From a virus, in IMG/VR virus record IMGVR_UViG_3300025030_000004, positions 62,001 through 126,000 of that record: 64,000 nt of DNA, one strand, 5' to 3'. Numbering within the stretch: the stretch's first letter is position 1; each line of letters starts with the position of its first letter. This document shows positions 7,324-15,310 of the stretch, piece after piece. The position numbers and the translations under genes were made by a program. The notes beneath the pieces were generated by a model. The model saw only the letters and a program-made list of their open reading frames with translations. It searched no databases and was not told the DNA's origin.

Positions 7324-9174
7324 TTAATTATCTTTTCTAACAATAATCTTAGGATAACTTCTAGCAGGACAATCAATATTATATTTCTCTTTAATGTCTT
7401 TATTAGCAGTTATCTTAACCAAACCATAACTATCCAATATTTCTTGAATACTACGTTTCCATTGAGTTTCAGAAGTATTATTAACCTTTAAATCCTTCTC
7501 TAAGACATATCCTTGTGCTTCTATGCCACTCATTATGTATGTAGCTAATATATTGCTATTATCATCAGATTTCTCAGTAGTACCTTGCTCATTTTCATAA
7601 ACATATTGAGGGAATACTCTATTAGTAAACTCCATTCCGAATGTCCTTAATAAATATTCCCTAGATAATCCCTTTAAAGATATATTATGTTCCTTTAATA
7701 CAATAGCAATTTTATTACTTTCTTCCAATGAATTAACACCATATGAGTCAATACTATAGAAGTTAGTCAATTTTTTATGCTTGTATTTAGCAGCAATATG
7801 TTTTGCTTTCTTGAGTGTATCTTCTGGTAATTTTTCATGAGGTATTTTATTCAATAAACTTAACAAAGTAAATAAAGTAACACTCTGAGATACTTTGGTT
7901 TTATCCTTTGAGTCAAATACATCCATTAAATTATTTAAAGATATAAAGAATAAAGGGTTTCCATCCACACTAAAATCTTCTTTTTTAACATTCATTTTTG
8001 CAAGATTGTTCAATGCAATAAGATTGGATTTTCTAGTTCTAATTAAAGAATATAATTGTGGATATATTTCCTTAAATTCAGCCGATAATAATAATTCAAT
8101 ATTCGTATCAAGTATTTCTATTTGTTCCTTTTGCCATTTAGTTTGTTGGAGTTCGATATTATACACTTTCTTAATAAACTCAATAGCTTTAATTCTTTTA
8201 CATTTAGCAAGTTTCTCTACTAATGATATTATTGTATATTTAGCTCCACACCCAAAACATTTATATATTTGTGTACCACTATTAGTTTCATAGATATGGG
8301 CAGAAGGAGTATCGTCTTGATGGTCTGGTAATATGCAATTTACTGTTCCATAAATATTTGTAAAATCACATAAATCAATTTTATTCATAAAATCATATAC
8401 TTCTTGTTTATTTATGCATATTATTTCCTCATCATTATCAATATTTAAAAGTGATTTCATCAAAACTATATCAAGAGATTTTATAGCTTCAATATTAGAA
8501 AAATACCCTGTAACCGTTGGGAGAGTAGCAACGTGAGCTTTCTCCATACTGATAGAAGAAGAGTTTAGTGTATTAGTATTGAGAAAGCTCAGAGTGTCCT
8601 TAGAAGTACCATTAACCTTAACTTTAATAAGAGAAGAAATTAGAGTATTTAAAACATCTTCAAATCTTACCATAATATCACCAACATTAATTCTATTTTC
8701 ATAATCACATTCAATTAAACCCTTACCTCCAAAGAATAGTCTTGTAGGATCAAATGTCACGCTGTCACTATTAGGAAATAATTCAATTAATAACTTTTGA
8801 AAATTATTTCTTATTTCAACATCAATGATTATTTCTTCGCTACAAAATACTAATCTAAATTTCTCCTTATATTCTGTATAAGAGAAAGTCTTATACCCAA
8901 ACACAGGTTTAATACCTAATTCTTTACATCTTTTTAATTCATTATTTATAGTTGTTCCTTCGTCAAAATCTAATGCAAATATCTGTTGACTTACCCAATC
9001 TTTACTTTTTGTTCCATTAAGTAATGCAGGTTTAAATGTTGCTCCATTACACAATAAATTTGCCAATTCTTCAATTTTAATTTCTGTTTGAGACATTCTT
9101 TTCTGAATTCCACCTGATTCTGCTCCACTTGGTTTCTTTGTAAATGTCTTTTTGTCTAACATACATTTAATCAT
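7324..9174 (-). CDS. Primase-like protein (AEP-type N-terminus, CHC2-type zinc finger)
   Basis: The N-terminal third has a DxD-type motif (FALDFDEG) and a DPTRLFFGG segment as in archaeo-eukaryotic primase-like domains. The middle has a CHC2-type zinc finger (C..PDHQDDTPSAH, then YKCFGCG) typical of DnaG-like and phage primases. It probably makes primers or is a replication initiator. It sits apart from other replication genes, downstream of lysis genes and an endonuclease relic, behind a structured leader. ATG 9174 is preferred (AGAGAG 9 nt upstream); ATG 9183 is possible. Confidence 0.65.
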   Translation of the reverse strand: MIKCMLDKKTFTKKPSGAESGGIQKRMSQTEIKIEELANLLCNGATFKPALLNGTKSKDWVSQQIFALDFDEGTTINNELKRCKELGIKPVFGYKTFSYTEYKEKFRLVFCSEEIIIDVEIRNNFQKLLIELFPNSDSVTFDPTRLFFGGKGLIECDYENRINVGDIMVRFEDVLNTLISSLIKVKVNGTSKDTLSFLNTNTLNSSSISMEKAHVATLPTVTGYFSNIEAIKSLDIVLMKSLLNIDNDEEIICINKQEVYDFMNKIDLCDFTNIYGTVNCILPDHQDDTPSAHIYETNSGTQIYKCFGCGAKYTIISLVEKLAKCKRIKAIEFIKKVYNIELQQTKWQKEQIEILDTNIELLLSAEFKEIYPQLYSLIRTRKSNLIALNNLAKMNVKKEDFSVDGNPLFFISLNNLMDVFDSKDKTKVSQSVTLFTLLSLLNKIPHEKLPEDTLKKAKHIAAKYKHKKLTNFYSIDSYGVNSLEESNKIAIVLKEHNISLKGLSREYLLRTFGMEFTNRVFPQYVYENEQGTTEKSDDNSNILATYIMSGIEAQGYVLEKDLKVNNTSETQWKRSIQEILDSYGLVKITANKDIKEKYNIDCPARSYPKIIVRKDN

Positions 9175-9215
9175 TTTTACCATCTCTCTTTCTTTGTTAC
9201 TCTCTAAAAAGGTAA

Positions 9216-9277
9216 ACTAGCAAGATAGGGGAGAGTACCCTTTGATGATGATTCATGAGGTCATCACTCTTGCTAGT
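9216..9277 (-). ncRNA. 62-nt structured leader element, copy 1
   Basis: The outer stem ACTAGCAAG/CTTGCTAGT (9 bp) encloses a GGG-CCC hairpin and a TGATGA/TCATCA hairpin with a 9-nt loop. It aligns without gaps to 33791-33852. Three base pairs differ between the copies, each by paired changes. It ends about 42 nt before the downstream start codon, and the same AGAAAGAGAGATG leader follows in both copies. Direction is inferred from the downstream gene. Confidence 0.7.
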
Positions 9278-9301
9278 CATATTTGTGTAATATTTCAACA
9301 C

Positions 9302-9331
9302 AAAAAATCTCATTCTTAATAAAGAATGAGA
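9302..9331 (-). terminator. Rho-independent terminator
   Basis: A perfect 11-bp stem (ATCTCATTCTT and complement) is followed on the minus strand by TTTTTTG. It lies just downstream of the endonuclease relic. Confidence 0.8.
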
Positions 9332-9352
9332 TTACTTCTATTGAAATTTAAC

Positions 9353-9615
9353 TTATGCTATTTTATATACTCCTTTAAAATTAACTAATTTATTAATGAC
9401 AGATGTTGATACTTTATACTCCTCTGCCAATTCTTTTTGCATATATTTTCCCGTGCTGAACCTCCGCACGAGCTAAAGCTCGGCAGGTTCTTATGTACTA
9501 GTATATTTTCCCTAATTTCTAATACTTGTTCAGAATTGAATTTTATTTTTGCATCAGATAACTTTTTCCGATATTCTGCTTCAATTCCTATTGAAATATT
9601 ATTTATTATTTACAT
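9353..9615 (-). pseudogene. Relic of a homing endonuclease C-terminus (NUMOD/HTH)
   Basis: The first part reads ISIGIEAEYRKKLSDAKIKF, a NUMOD3-like motif, then NSEQVLEIREN. After a frame change the second part reads QKELAEEYKVSTSVINKL then VNFKGVYKIA. Together they match the C-terminal tail of the GIY-YIG gene at 33134-33739 (ending VVNFKGTYK). A 49-bp palindromic insert with 11-bp flanking repeats separates the halves. The nuclease domain is gone, so this is a broken gene. Confidence 0.7.
9442..9512. mobile_element. Mini palindromic insert, IS200/IS605-like end
   Basis: A 49-bp segment (9453-9501) with a hairpin AACCT..GAGCT/AGCTC..AGGTT (9459-9489) and the right flank TACTAGTATA interrupts the endonuclease relic. 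It is flanked by identical 11-bp repeats TATATTTTCCC (9442-9452, 9502-9512). Subterminal palindromes of this kind are typical of IS200/IS605 ends; no transposase is present. Confidence 0.45.
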
Positions 9616-9652
9616 ATCATGAAAGCAAAGTTTCACTCTAAAAGGTTTGTGA

Positions 9653-9979
9653 TTACTTCTTTAATGCATCGTTCTGTACTCCGACCAATTCTTCAACTAT
9701 TTTAACTGCATTTTCGATAATTTCCTGAGTAGGCACAATCCCAGTATCTTTTTTATATTTAGCTACAAAAGTTGTTATGAAATAGCTTAACTTTTCATTG
9801 CCTTGAATTCCCCAAGTCTTATAGTTATCTTCAATATAACTAAATAAATCAACCGATATATCAATATATTTTTTAGAGATTAGATTTTTATTAACCAATA
9901 CTCCGATTAAAATTACTAAAACTATTGCATATAATGTTAATGCAGGGGTGGAGAGGAGAACACTTACTAATAATTCCAT
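9653..9979 (-). CDS. Holin-like membrane protein
   Basis: The 108-residue protein has one strong transmembrane segment (about residues 8-29), a short positive turn, then a soluble helical tail. This resembles LL-H/phi-type class II-III holins, which form membrane pores that release endolysin. It lies in a lysis block with another holin-like protein, an XhlA-like protein and the endolysin. GAAGGA precedes the ATG. Confidence 0.65.
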   Translation of the reverse strand: MELLVSVLLSTPALTLYAIVLVILIGVLVNKNLISKKYIDISVDLFSYIEDNYKTWGIQGNEKLSYFITTFVAKYKKDTGIVPTQEIIENAVKIVEELVGVQNDALKK

Positions 9980-10012
9980 TTAATTTTCCTTCTTTCATCA
10001 AAATACGTAGCC

Positions 10013-10058
10013 GGATACCCCTAGCTTTAGCTATGGGGTTATTGACTTTACTAGTATC
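10013..10058. mobile_element. IS200/IS605-like palindromic relic
   Basis: A hairpin ACCCC-TAGC-TTTA-GCTA-T-GGGGT (10017-10039) is followed by a spacer and TACTAGTATCC, the same right flank as the insert at 9.45 kb. It lies between the two holin-like genes, and the stop codon of the upstream gene (10051) falls at its border. No transposase is present. Confidence 0.4.
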
Positions 10059-10395
10059 CTTTCGGTATTTCATTAGTTTGACTAAAATTAGTATCCAGCT
10101 CTGTATTTTGAACAGAATTATCTTCCGCGCTCATAATTTGCGTAAATATATTCTCATTTTCTTGAGTTTGACTTTGAGCATTATAAGAATCCTTTTTAAA
10201 GTAACTCAAACCTTTCCTGAGCACAAGTAAACTACCTACCGCATATGCCAATTCATTAATTAAGGCACTTTCTACAGATTTAAATACCCACATATATAAA
10301 ATTGTGAACACAATAACCAATAATAAAAACGAAAGCAATAACTTTTCCACATCTTTTATATCAAGCCCGTCTTGATCAGACCAAAATCCCTTCAT
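10051..10395 (-). CDS. Holin-like membrane protein (BhlB-type position)
   Basis: The 114-residue protein has two hydrophobic segments (about residues 18-38 and 44-60) and a polar C-terminal tail. GGAGG lies close before the ATG. Gene order with XhlA-like protein and endolysin matches SPbeta-type lysis cassettes. The last residues and stop appear to be set by a palindromic insert, so the C-terminus may be altered. Confidence 0.6.
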   Translation of the reverse strand: MKGFWSDQDGLDIKDVEKLLLSFLLLVIVFTILYMWVFKSVESALINELAYAVGSLLVLRKGLSYFKKDSYNAQSQTQENENIFTQIMSAEDNSVQNTELDTNFSQTNEIPKGY

Positions 10396-10414
10396 ATTAT
10401 TTACCTCCTCTCGC

Positions 10415-10825
10415 TTAAAAAATAGGAATAGTAACGGTTACACCTTTCATTGCAAAATATCCTAGAATTAATACCCCAATAATTGAACCGCTAATTTTTA
10501 ATATATTAATAATAATATCCTTTTTATTTGTCGATTTGGTTTTAGTAAGCTCAGTTGAATTATTAGAGGTATTGATTACAATTTGTGACATTGTTTGCAT
10601 CATTGAATTAGCTGTTTGCAAATAATTGTTTTCAAAACGTACCAATGTGCCTTTTACATCTTTCATTGAATCTTCCAGATTATTAAGTTTTTCTTCAAAA
10701 CTTGCACTTTTAATTTGCAAATCTATAATTTTTTTATCGTGATCATCAATTTTCTTACCATGATCATCAAGAATTATTTTTACTTCATCTTCAATTCCCA
10801 CTTCTTCCAACACCTCATCTTTCAA
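10415..10825 (-). CDS. XhlA-like hemolysin/holin partner
   Basis: A long coiled-coil (heptad-rich residues from KKIDDHDKKIIDLQ onward) is followed by one C-terminal transmembrane segment (GSIIGVLILGYFAMKG). This is the form of XhlA proteins, which act with holins in PBSX-type lysis. TTG 10825 is chosen because AAGGGAGGG lies 9 nt before it; the in-frame ATG at 10903 has no ribosome site. A hairpin AACAAGGG/CCCTTGTT (10921-10952) lies in the leader between this gene and the endolysin. Confidence 0.65.
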   Translation of the reverse strand: MKDEVLEEVGIEDEVKIILDDHGKKIDDHDKKIIDLQIKSASFEEKLNNLEDSMKDVKGTLVRFENNYLQTANSMMQTMSQIVINTSNNSTELTKTKSTNKKDIIINILKISGSIIGVLILGYFAMKGVTVTIPIF

Positions 10826-10974
10826 AGATAGCTGCCCTCCCTTTAAAATAATTTGCAAATAATCTGAATCTATGGTATAATTAATTGCCAATACTATAGA
10901 CATGTTCTATAGCCAAAGGCAACAAGGGAAGCAGGGCAATGCAACCCTTGTTATTTTTGACTTTGAACTATCAA

Positions 10975-12471
10975 TTACTTCACCTTACCTATATGCTTGA
11001 GCACAGAAATCAAAGTATCGTATCGATCTACCCCAGTTAAATGTAAGGTAATATTAGAGTTGAATTTTTGTCCTCCTATTTGAATCACTTCTTCATATGT
11101 TTCCAATATATCTTGTGTCATTTCACTTGCATCAATTGCTTTAATTTTAGTAAAGTCAGACAAATACATGGCTGCTCTAGCATCGGGTTCATATAGACTA
11201 AATATTATTTTCCCTTGTTTTTTAGGAACAATTTCCTTTTTAATCAACTCATATATTTGAATGATTTCCTGTCCGTAATTATTCCCCGGAACAGCCCATC
11301 TCCCATTTAAATCCTCCCAATTTGTGGCAACCCCTCTTGCAACTAAATCAAATCTAGGATCAACTTTTGCTAAATTAGATGGTAATGATTGTTTCGAAGC
11401 GTAAGCAAATAAATGTTCTAAATGTGCTAAAACACCTTCATCCTGAGAATTAAAGAATGTTCCACTTGCACCATTTCCTATTGCCCCAATTCCTGCATAA
11501 TTATTTTGATTTGATTTGACATCTCCACCGTAACGCAAATATGAAGTTTCTTTAATCATTTGAGCTACTGCGTAACCCCATTTGATTCCAAGTAATTCAC
11601 CATATTTTTTATAGAATGGAATAATGTTTGGCGCGTTAGGATTTACTTTTTTAATAAATTGATTACATTGTTCAATTGTTACAGTTTCAGTACCTAGAAT
11701 TGGAGTTTTTGGAGTAGATGGGGGCGGAACGCTTCCACCAATCACACCTAAATCAAAAATCTTACCATCTTTAACACATTCTAGAGTTACACTTTTACCT
11801 TTGAGATTTTCATTTGAGTAATTAATGCTTTTTTGTTTTCCAGTGAGGACAATTAATTGGACGTTATTTACTTTGATTCTAAATAATTCATTTTCATAGT
11901 TAGTTGAGAGAGGTGGAGTGGGGGATGGGGGAGAGGGTTGTTGTATTTGTTCGTTCCTTCGTTTGATTTCATTATTAATAGCAACAATTAATTGTTGCCA
12001 AGTTTTACCCATTCTTTGTAAATATCCATAGGGATCTGTGTGATTAACTCCTGCGTATAAAGACCTCAATCCATTATGCGACCACACATTGTCATCAACA
12101 TTCCAACCATGACGAATACAAACATCAGCAACGAGCCAAACGGTTTTATTCCAAACAATATTAAATTGATTTTTATCATTTGTTTCTGCCATCTCTATTC
12201 CTAACCATTCTCGATTCCCCTGCCAACTGCCTGTATGCCATGCTATTTCGTTTTCGGGAACGAATTGATAAATTTCATTTCCAATCCAATCTGCAATAAA
12301 ATGAACTGAAGATTGCCTATCTGCGCTGTTCCAATAATTATAATGATTAAGAGAAGTCGCTCCAATGTTGGCTGTGGAATGAATTGTAATTCCCTTTAAT
12401 TTAACAAATGGTTCTTTAGACCTATTTTTAGATATAAATTGTTGTTTAATATACATTGCATTCATCTCCAA
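10975..12471 (-). CDS. Two-domain endolysin: amidase plus glucosaminidase-like
   Basis: Residues 1-165 form an Amidase_2 domain (TIHSTA with H31, LGIEMAE with E93, VWSH at H132 and TDPYG at D146 as likely zinc/catalytic residues) that cuts the MurNAc-L-Ala bond. After a proline-rich linker (SPPSPTPP) and a short beta segment, residues about 275-410 look like a glucosaminidase domain (MIKETSYLRYGGD, NNYAGIGAIGNG). The last 80 residues include TGVDRYDT, like cell-wall-binding repeats of the CWB2 type. It is the cell-wall hydrolase of the lysis block. Confidence 0.85.
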   Translation of the reverse strand: MEMNAMYIKQQFISKNRSKEPFVKLKGITIHSTANIGATSLNHYNYWNSADRQSSVHFIADWIGNEIYQFVPENEIAWHTGSWQGNREWLGIEMAETNDKNQFNIVWNKTVWLVADVCIRHGWNVDDNVWSHNGLRSLYAGVNHTDPYGYLQRMGKTWQQLIVAINNEIKRRNEQIQQPSPPSPTPPLSTNYENELFRIKVNNVQLIVLTGKQKSINYSNENLKGKSVTLECVKDGKIFDLGVIGGSVPPPSTPKTPILGTETVTIEQCNQFIKKVNPNAPNIIPFYKKYGELLGIKWGYAVAQMIKETSYLRYGGDVKSNQNNYAGIGAIGNGASGTFFNSQDEGVLAHLEHLFAYASKQSLPSNLAKVDPRFDLVARGVATNWEDLNGRWAVPGNNYGQEIIQIYELIKKEIVPKKQGKIIFSLYEPDARAAMYLSDFTKIKAIDASEMTQDILETYEEVIQIGGQKFNSNITLHLTGVDRYDTLISVLKHIGKVK

Positions 12472-12509
12472 AAATTATTTATATTTTATGATTTTTAAGC
12501 AAAAGAAAA

Positions 12510-12534
12510 ACACTAGATGATTTTTCCCTAGTGT
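12510..12534 (-). terminator. Rho-independent terminator after the integrase gene
   Basis: The stem ACACTAG/CTAGTGT is followed on the minus strand by TTTTTC, between the recombinase stop and the endolysin start. Confidence 0.8.
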
Positions 12535-12573
12535 CTATTTCTTGCGAAATAATTTTAAATTATTATATATTGT

Positions 12574-13563
12574 TTATTGCACAAAACATTTTTTATATGT
12601 ATGATTAACGTGATCATCTGTAACTTGACAATAAATTTGAGTGGTTTTTGGATCGCTATGCCCAAGAATATTTTGGACTGTACTTAAATCACAATTATTA
12701 TTTAGTAAAAGTGTTGCAGTTGTGCTCCGCATGACATGTGGGTGGAACTCTTTGTTTATTCCACAATTGTTTAATATTGTTTTAAATTCTCTTTGAATAC
12801 CACGTTTTGATAATCTTCTATATGGTTTTCTCTCTGTAATAAATAGAGCAGGGTCATTGTCCGTCCTAGAATTTATGTATTTTTTCATTTGAAATATTGC
12901 TTTATATCCAAAATACACATCTCTCTGTTTATCGCCTTTGCCAATTACTCTAATTTTCATATTTTGCCAATCAATATCCGTAAAACGATTAATATTATAA
13001 ATTTCTGATAACCGACACCCCGTAGCATAGAAAACTTCTATCATTGTTTTTTGGCGTGGTGTTTTACAAGACTCTCTGATCTGTTCTAATTCTTCTATTG
13101 TCAAGGCTTTAGGTAATCTCTTTTCTTTCTTTGGATTTTTTATTTTGCTAGTAGGGTCTGACAGAATTATTTCCTCATTCTTTAACCAACTTAAAAAACT
13201 TTTTAAAACAGATATTCGCCTAGACAATGAACTAGTTTTTAATTTATCCCACTTACTTAAATACATTCTAATATCATTAGTACTAATATCTTCGACTCTT
13301 TTCTGGACATGTTTTGCAAATATTGACAATTCTAATTTATAACTTTTTAATGTTAACTCACTTAACCCCTCTAATTTCTTACCTGATAAAAATAACTTAA
13401 TTTTTTCTTGTAAGTCCATACATTCATTCCTATATGGGGATATTATAGAGATATTATATTTGGTTAATATAGTATTTAGATTATGTAATTGGGACTCTGT
13501 ATTTATTAATGGAAAGTTCTCCATTATTTCTTGTTGTAATAGTTCATTGTAAATGTTTGGCAT
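12574..13563 (-). CDS. Tyrosine recombinase (phage integrase)
   Basis: The 329-residue protein has an N-terminal SAM-like core-binding domain and a complete catalytic set: R184 (ATGCRLSE), K209, H276 and R279 (HVMR), H302 (LGHSD) and Y311 (IYCQ). It probably integrates or excises the prophage. ATG 13563 is chosen because AAAGGAG lies 8 nt before it and the promoter lies further upstream. The promoter is flanked by a 20-bp motif shared with the control region at 35.7 kb. It has its own terminator. Confidence 0.9.
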   Translation of the reverse strand: MPNIYNELLQQEIMENFPLINTESQLHNLNTILTKYNISIISPYRNECMDLQEKIKLFLSGKKLEGLSELTLKSYKLELSIFAKHVQKRVEDISTNDIRMYLSKWDKLKTSSLSRRISVLKSFLSWLKNEEIILSDPTSKIKNPKKEKRLPKALTIEELEQIRESCKTPRQKTMIEVFYATGCRLSEIYNINRFTDIDWQNMKIRVIGKGDKQRDVYFGYKAIFQMKKYINSRTDNDPALFITERKPYRRLSKRGIQREFKTILNNCGINKEFHPHVMRSTTATLLLNNNCDLSTVQNILGHSDPKTTQIYCQVTDDHVNHTYKKCFVQ

Positions 13564-13587
13564 AGCACTGTCTCCTTTCTCATAAAA

Positions 13588-13616
13588 AGTATACCATACT
13601 ATGCCATCAATTACAA
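13588..13616 (-). promoter_or_regulatory. SigmaA-type promoter of the integrase gene
   Basis: On the minus strand TTGTAA and TATACT are 17 bp apart, with a TGG extension before the -10. Confidence 0.65.
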
Positions 13617-13617
13617 A

Positions 13618-13637
13618 CAAACTAAAAATAATTAATT
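13618..13637 (-). promoter_or_regulatory. Candidate operator, 20-bp motif, integrase copy
   Basis: The minus-strand sequence AATTAATTATTTTTAGTTTG is identical at 20 of 20 positions to plus-strand 35663-35682. It ends 1 bp upstream of the integrase -35 element, so a bound protein would block or affect that promoter. Confidence 0.65.
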
Positions 13638-13663
13638 ATCACTTAGTGAACTACATGCGTCTA

Positions 13664-13801
13664 TTATGCAACAATTGGATTTCCGTTATCATCAAGTCCG
13701 AGCGCCAACAAGTCCTCGTGAACCGCTGCCTGATACTTCGTTGGAATTTGAACAAAAGTTCTTCTCCCGCTTATGATTAACGCAACATATAAATCTACCA
13801 C
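13664..13801 (-). CDS. CD1375-like small phage protein
   Basis: A 45-residue protein starts at GTG 13801 with AGGAGG 7 nt upstream. It begins MVDLYVALIISGRRTFVQIP and continues TKYQAAVHEDL, the pattern of the short CD1375/XkdX-type proteins encoded after tail-fibre genes. Function unknown. A paralog lies just upstream at 13836-13937. Confidence 0.7.
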   Translation of the reverse strand: MVDLYVALIISGRRTFVQIPTKYQAAVHEDLLALGLDDNGNPIVA

Positions 13802-13835
13802 ACTAATCCCTCCTGTTAATTTTTTAATTAGCCAA

Positions 13836-13937
13836 TTAAGCATTCAGCATCGCTTGCACTTCGGCACGATACTTCTCTGGTATTTGCTCGATTGTACGCC
13901 TGTTTTCCATGACTAACCGATAATACATTTCTACCAT
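13836..13937 (-). CDS. CD1375-like small phage protein, second copy
   Basis: The 33-residue protein MVEMYYRLVMENRRTIEQIP continues EKYRAEVQAML. It shares the Y-x-L-x(4)-RRT-x(2)-QIP-x-KY pattern with the 45-residue paralog downstream. Its start is one base after the stop of the 90-residue gene. Confidence 0.7.
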   Translation of the reverse strand: MVEMYYRLVMENRRTIEQIPEKYRAEVQAMLNA

Positions 13938-13938
13938 T

Positions 13939-14211
13939 TTATACCGTCCCTTTCGCAAGCATATCTTCATACATTGTGGCGAGTACATCCATCATGATAA
14001 GATTATCCTGTTTTAATGATTCGACTTGTTCCTCTAATGTTAGTGTTGGTGTAAATGGAATAGGCTCTGGAGTGATGAAGGCTCCGTTTTCTTGCATGAT
14101 TTGTCCTACTTCTCCGAAATTGGATTGGATTTCATTTTCTTGAAAAATATAATGTTCAAGTACCTGTTTAGTTTCTGTCACTTCATTGTTAATAACTTTA
14201 ATAACTCTCAT
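13939..14211 (-). CDS. Small tail-associated protein (XkdW-like position)
   Basis: The 90-residue protein has a beta-rich N-terminus and a C-terminal helix (LTLEEQVESLKQDNLIMMDV). Proteins of this form lie between tail-fibre genes and XkdX/CD1375 genes in Bacillus phages. They may help fibre assembly; no motif proves this. Confidence 0.6.
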   Translation of the reverse strand: MRVIKVINNEVTETKQVLEHYIFQENEIQSNFGEVGQIMQENGAFITPEPIPFTPTLTLEEQVESLKQDNLIMMDVLATMYEDMLAKGTV

Positions 14212-14221
14212 GTCAACCCTC

Positions 14222-15310
14222 CTAGTAGAATTCGATTAGTTGCCATTTAACGTTTAGGTTGCTAGTAGTACCGATTACAAAAGTTAAGGTCGTTCCATTG
14301 GTAATTGTTGCCCTAAGTAATACTTCTGGGAAAGACCCGGCGGTACCTGGTATTGCAGACACAAATAACAAAGATTTTAATGGGTCAACGTTACTAACAG
14401 TTACAGTTCCCGTCAACGCTAATAAGTAGCTACCAGTTTGTAAACTTTTTACATTATAAAATTCAACAACTGTCCAATTAACTGTATGCGTATCTGATGA
14501 CGTACCAGTTTTCCTTGTAATTGTTAGGGTTGTCGAATCTGTTATTACAGCAGCATAACTTGAATCGGCCGCATCTGGAGTCGTGTTACTGGTGAAGCTA
14601 TAATTTATCATTACAACCGCTTTTGTTAAGTCTACGGCTGCAAGAGTTACCACCTGTGTCGCGGTTGCCGCGAACGCAACTGATCCCCTCTGAATGCTTT
14701 TAATGTTACTATACGTTCCTGTTACTGGATTTTTAGGATCTGTCGTGTATGCAGTTTTACCTAAAACGATGTCTGCAGCGGTTGCCGTCCCTGTTAAGGC
14801 TAAAGTACCAGTAATATCACCTGCATCCGTACTCGCTGTTTTACCAGAGAGAAGGTCGGATGCTGTGGCATTTCCACTTGCCCCTTCACCCTGTAATATA
14901 AAATTTGTACCATCGTACCTCAGCGTATAAATCCCTGCGGCTTTTAGATTCGTCGCATCAGTTCCATTTGCTTTTTTAATGCCCTTTGCGCCTTTGCCAT
15001 TCCAATTTAATGTGCTTGCCCCTGTGCTATCTAAGTTGAATTTAACACTTACTGCCATTCCTGTCGTGAGTGCTGCTATCGTTGGCGTTGCTATTGCGTA
15101 AGTGTTAGCTGCGCCAGTGGTTACCCCAGCGTAGGGTACTTGTAGCGTATAATCCGCCTTTTCTACATTAAAGTTTGTTACTATTTCTTGTAAAGCACCT
15201 TCAACATCTGTGGCAGTAATTATATTTCCTGCATCTTGAATACTTACTTTATTGGCATCAGTACCGACAACTTCCCAAACAGTACCGTTCCAATACTTTT
15301 GTTTTGCCAT
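14222..15310 (-). CDS. Tail fibre / receptor-binding protein
   Basis: The 362-residue protein starts MAKQKYWNGTVWEVVGTDA, a common fibre start. A Gly/Thr/Ala-rich middle (GKTASTDAGDITGTLALTGT and similar short repeats) is followed by two related beta domains, each ending in a W..VEFY or WQLIEFY motif (about residues 200-280 and 285-362). The start codon shares a base with the stop of the upstream endonuclease. It likely binds the host surface. Confidence 0.7.
   Translation of the reverse strand: MAKQKYWNGTVWEVVGTDANKVSIQDAGNIITATDVEGALQEIVTNFNVEKADYTLQVPYAGVTTGAANTYAIATPTIAALTTGMAVSVKFNLDSTGASTLNWNGKGAKGIKKANGTDATNLKAAGIYTLRYDGTNFILQGEGASGNATASDLLSGKTASTDAGDITGTLALTGTATAADIVLGKTAYTTDPKNPVTGTYSNIKSIQRGSVAFAATATQVVTLAAVDLTKAVVMINYSFTSNTTPDAADSSYAAVITDSTTLTITRKTGTSSDTHTVNWTVVEFYNVKSLQTGSYLLALTGTVTVSNVDPLKSLLFVSAIPGTAGSFPEVLLRATITNGTTLTFVIGTTSNLNVKWQLIEFY

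Noticed and set aside
7895-8293. Plus-strand open frame of 132 codons
   Set aside because: It lies wholly opposite the primase-like gene, has no ribosome site and no recognisable protein pattern.
9216-9277. Hammerhead or other self-cleaving ribozyme
   Set aside because: Both strands contain TGATGA-like pieces but lack the hammerhead GAAA core and matching cleavage site in the right order.
11887-11945. Purine-rich GGGGGA tract as a regulatory or G-quadruplex site
   Set aside because: It encodes the Pro/Ser-rich linker of the endolysin; codon use explains the tract.
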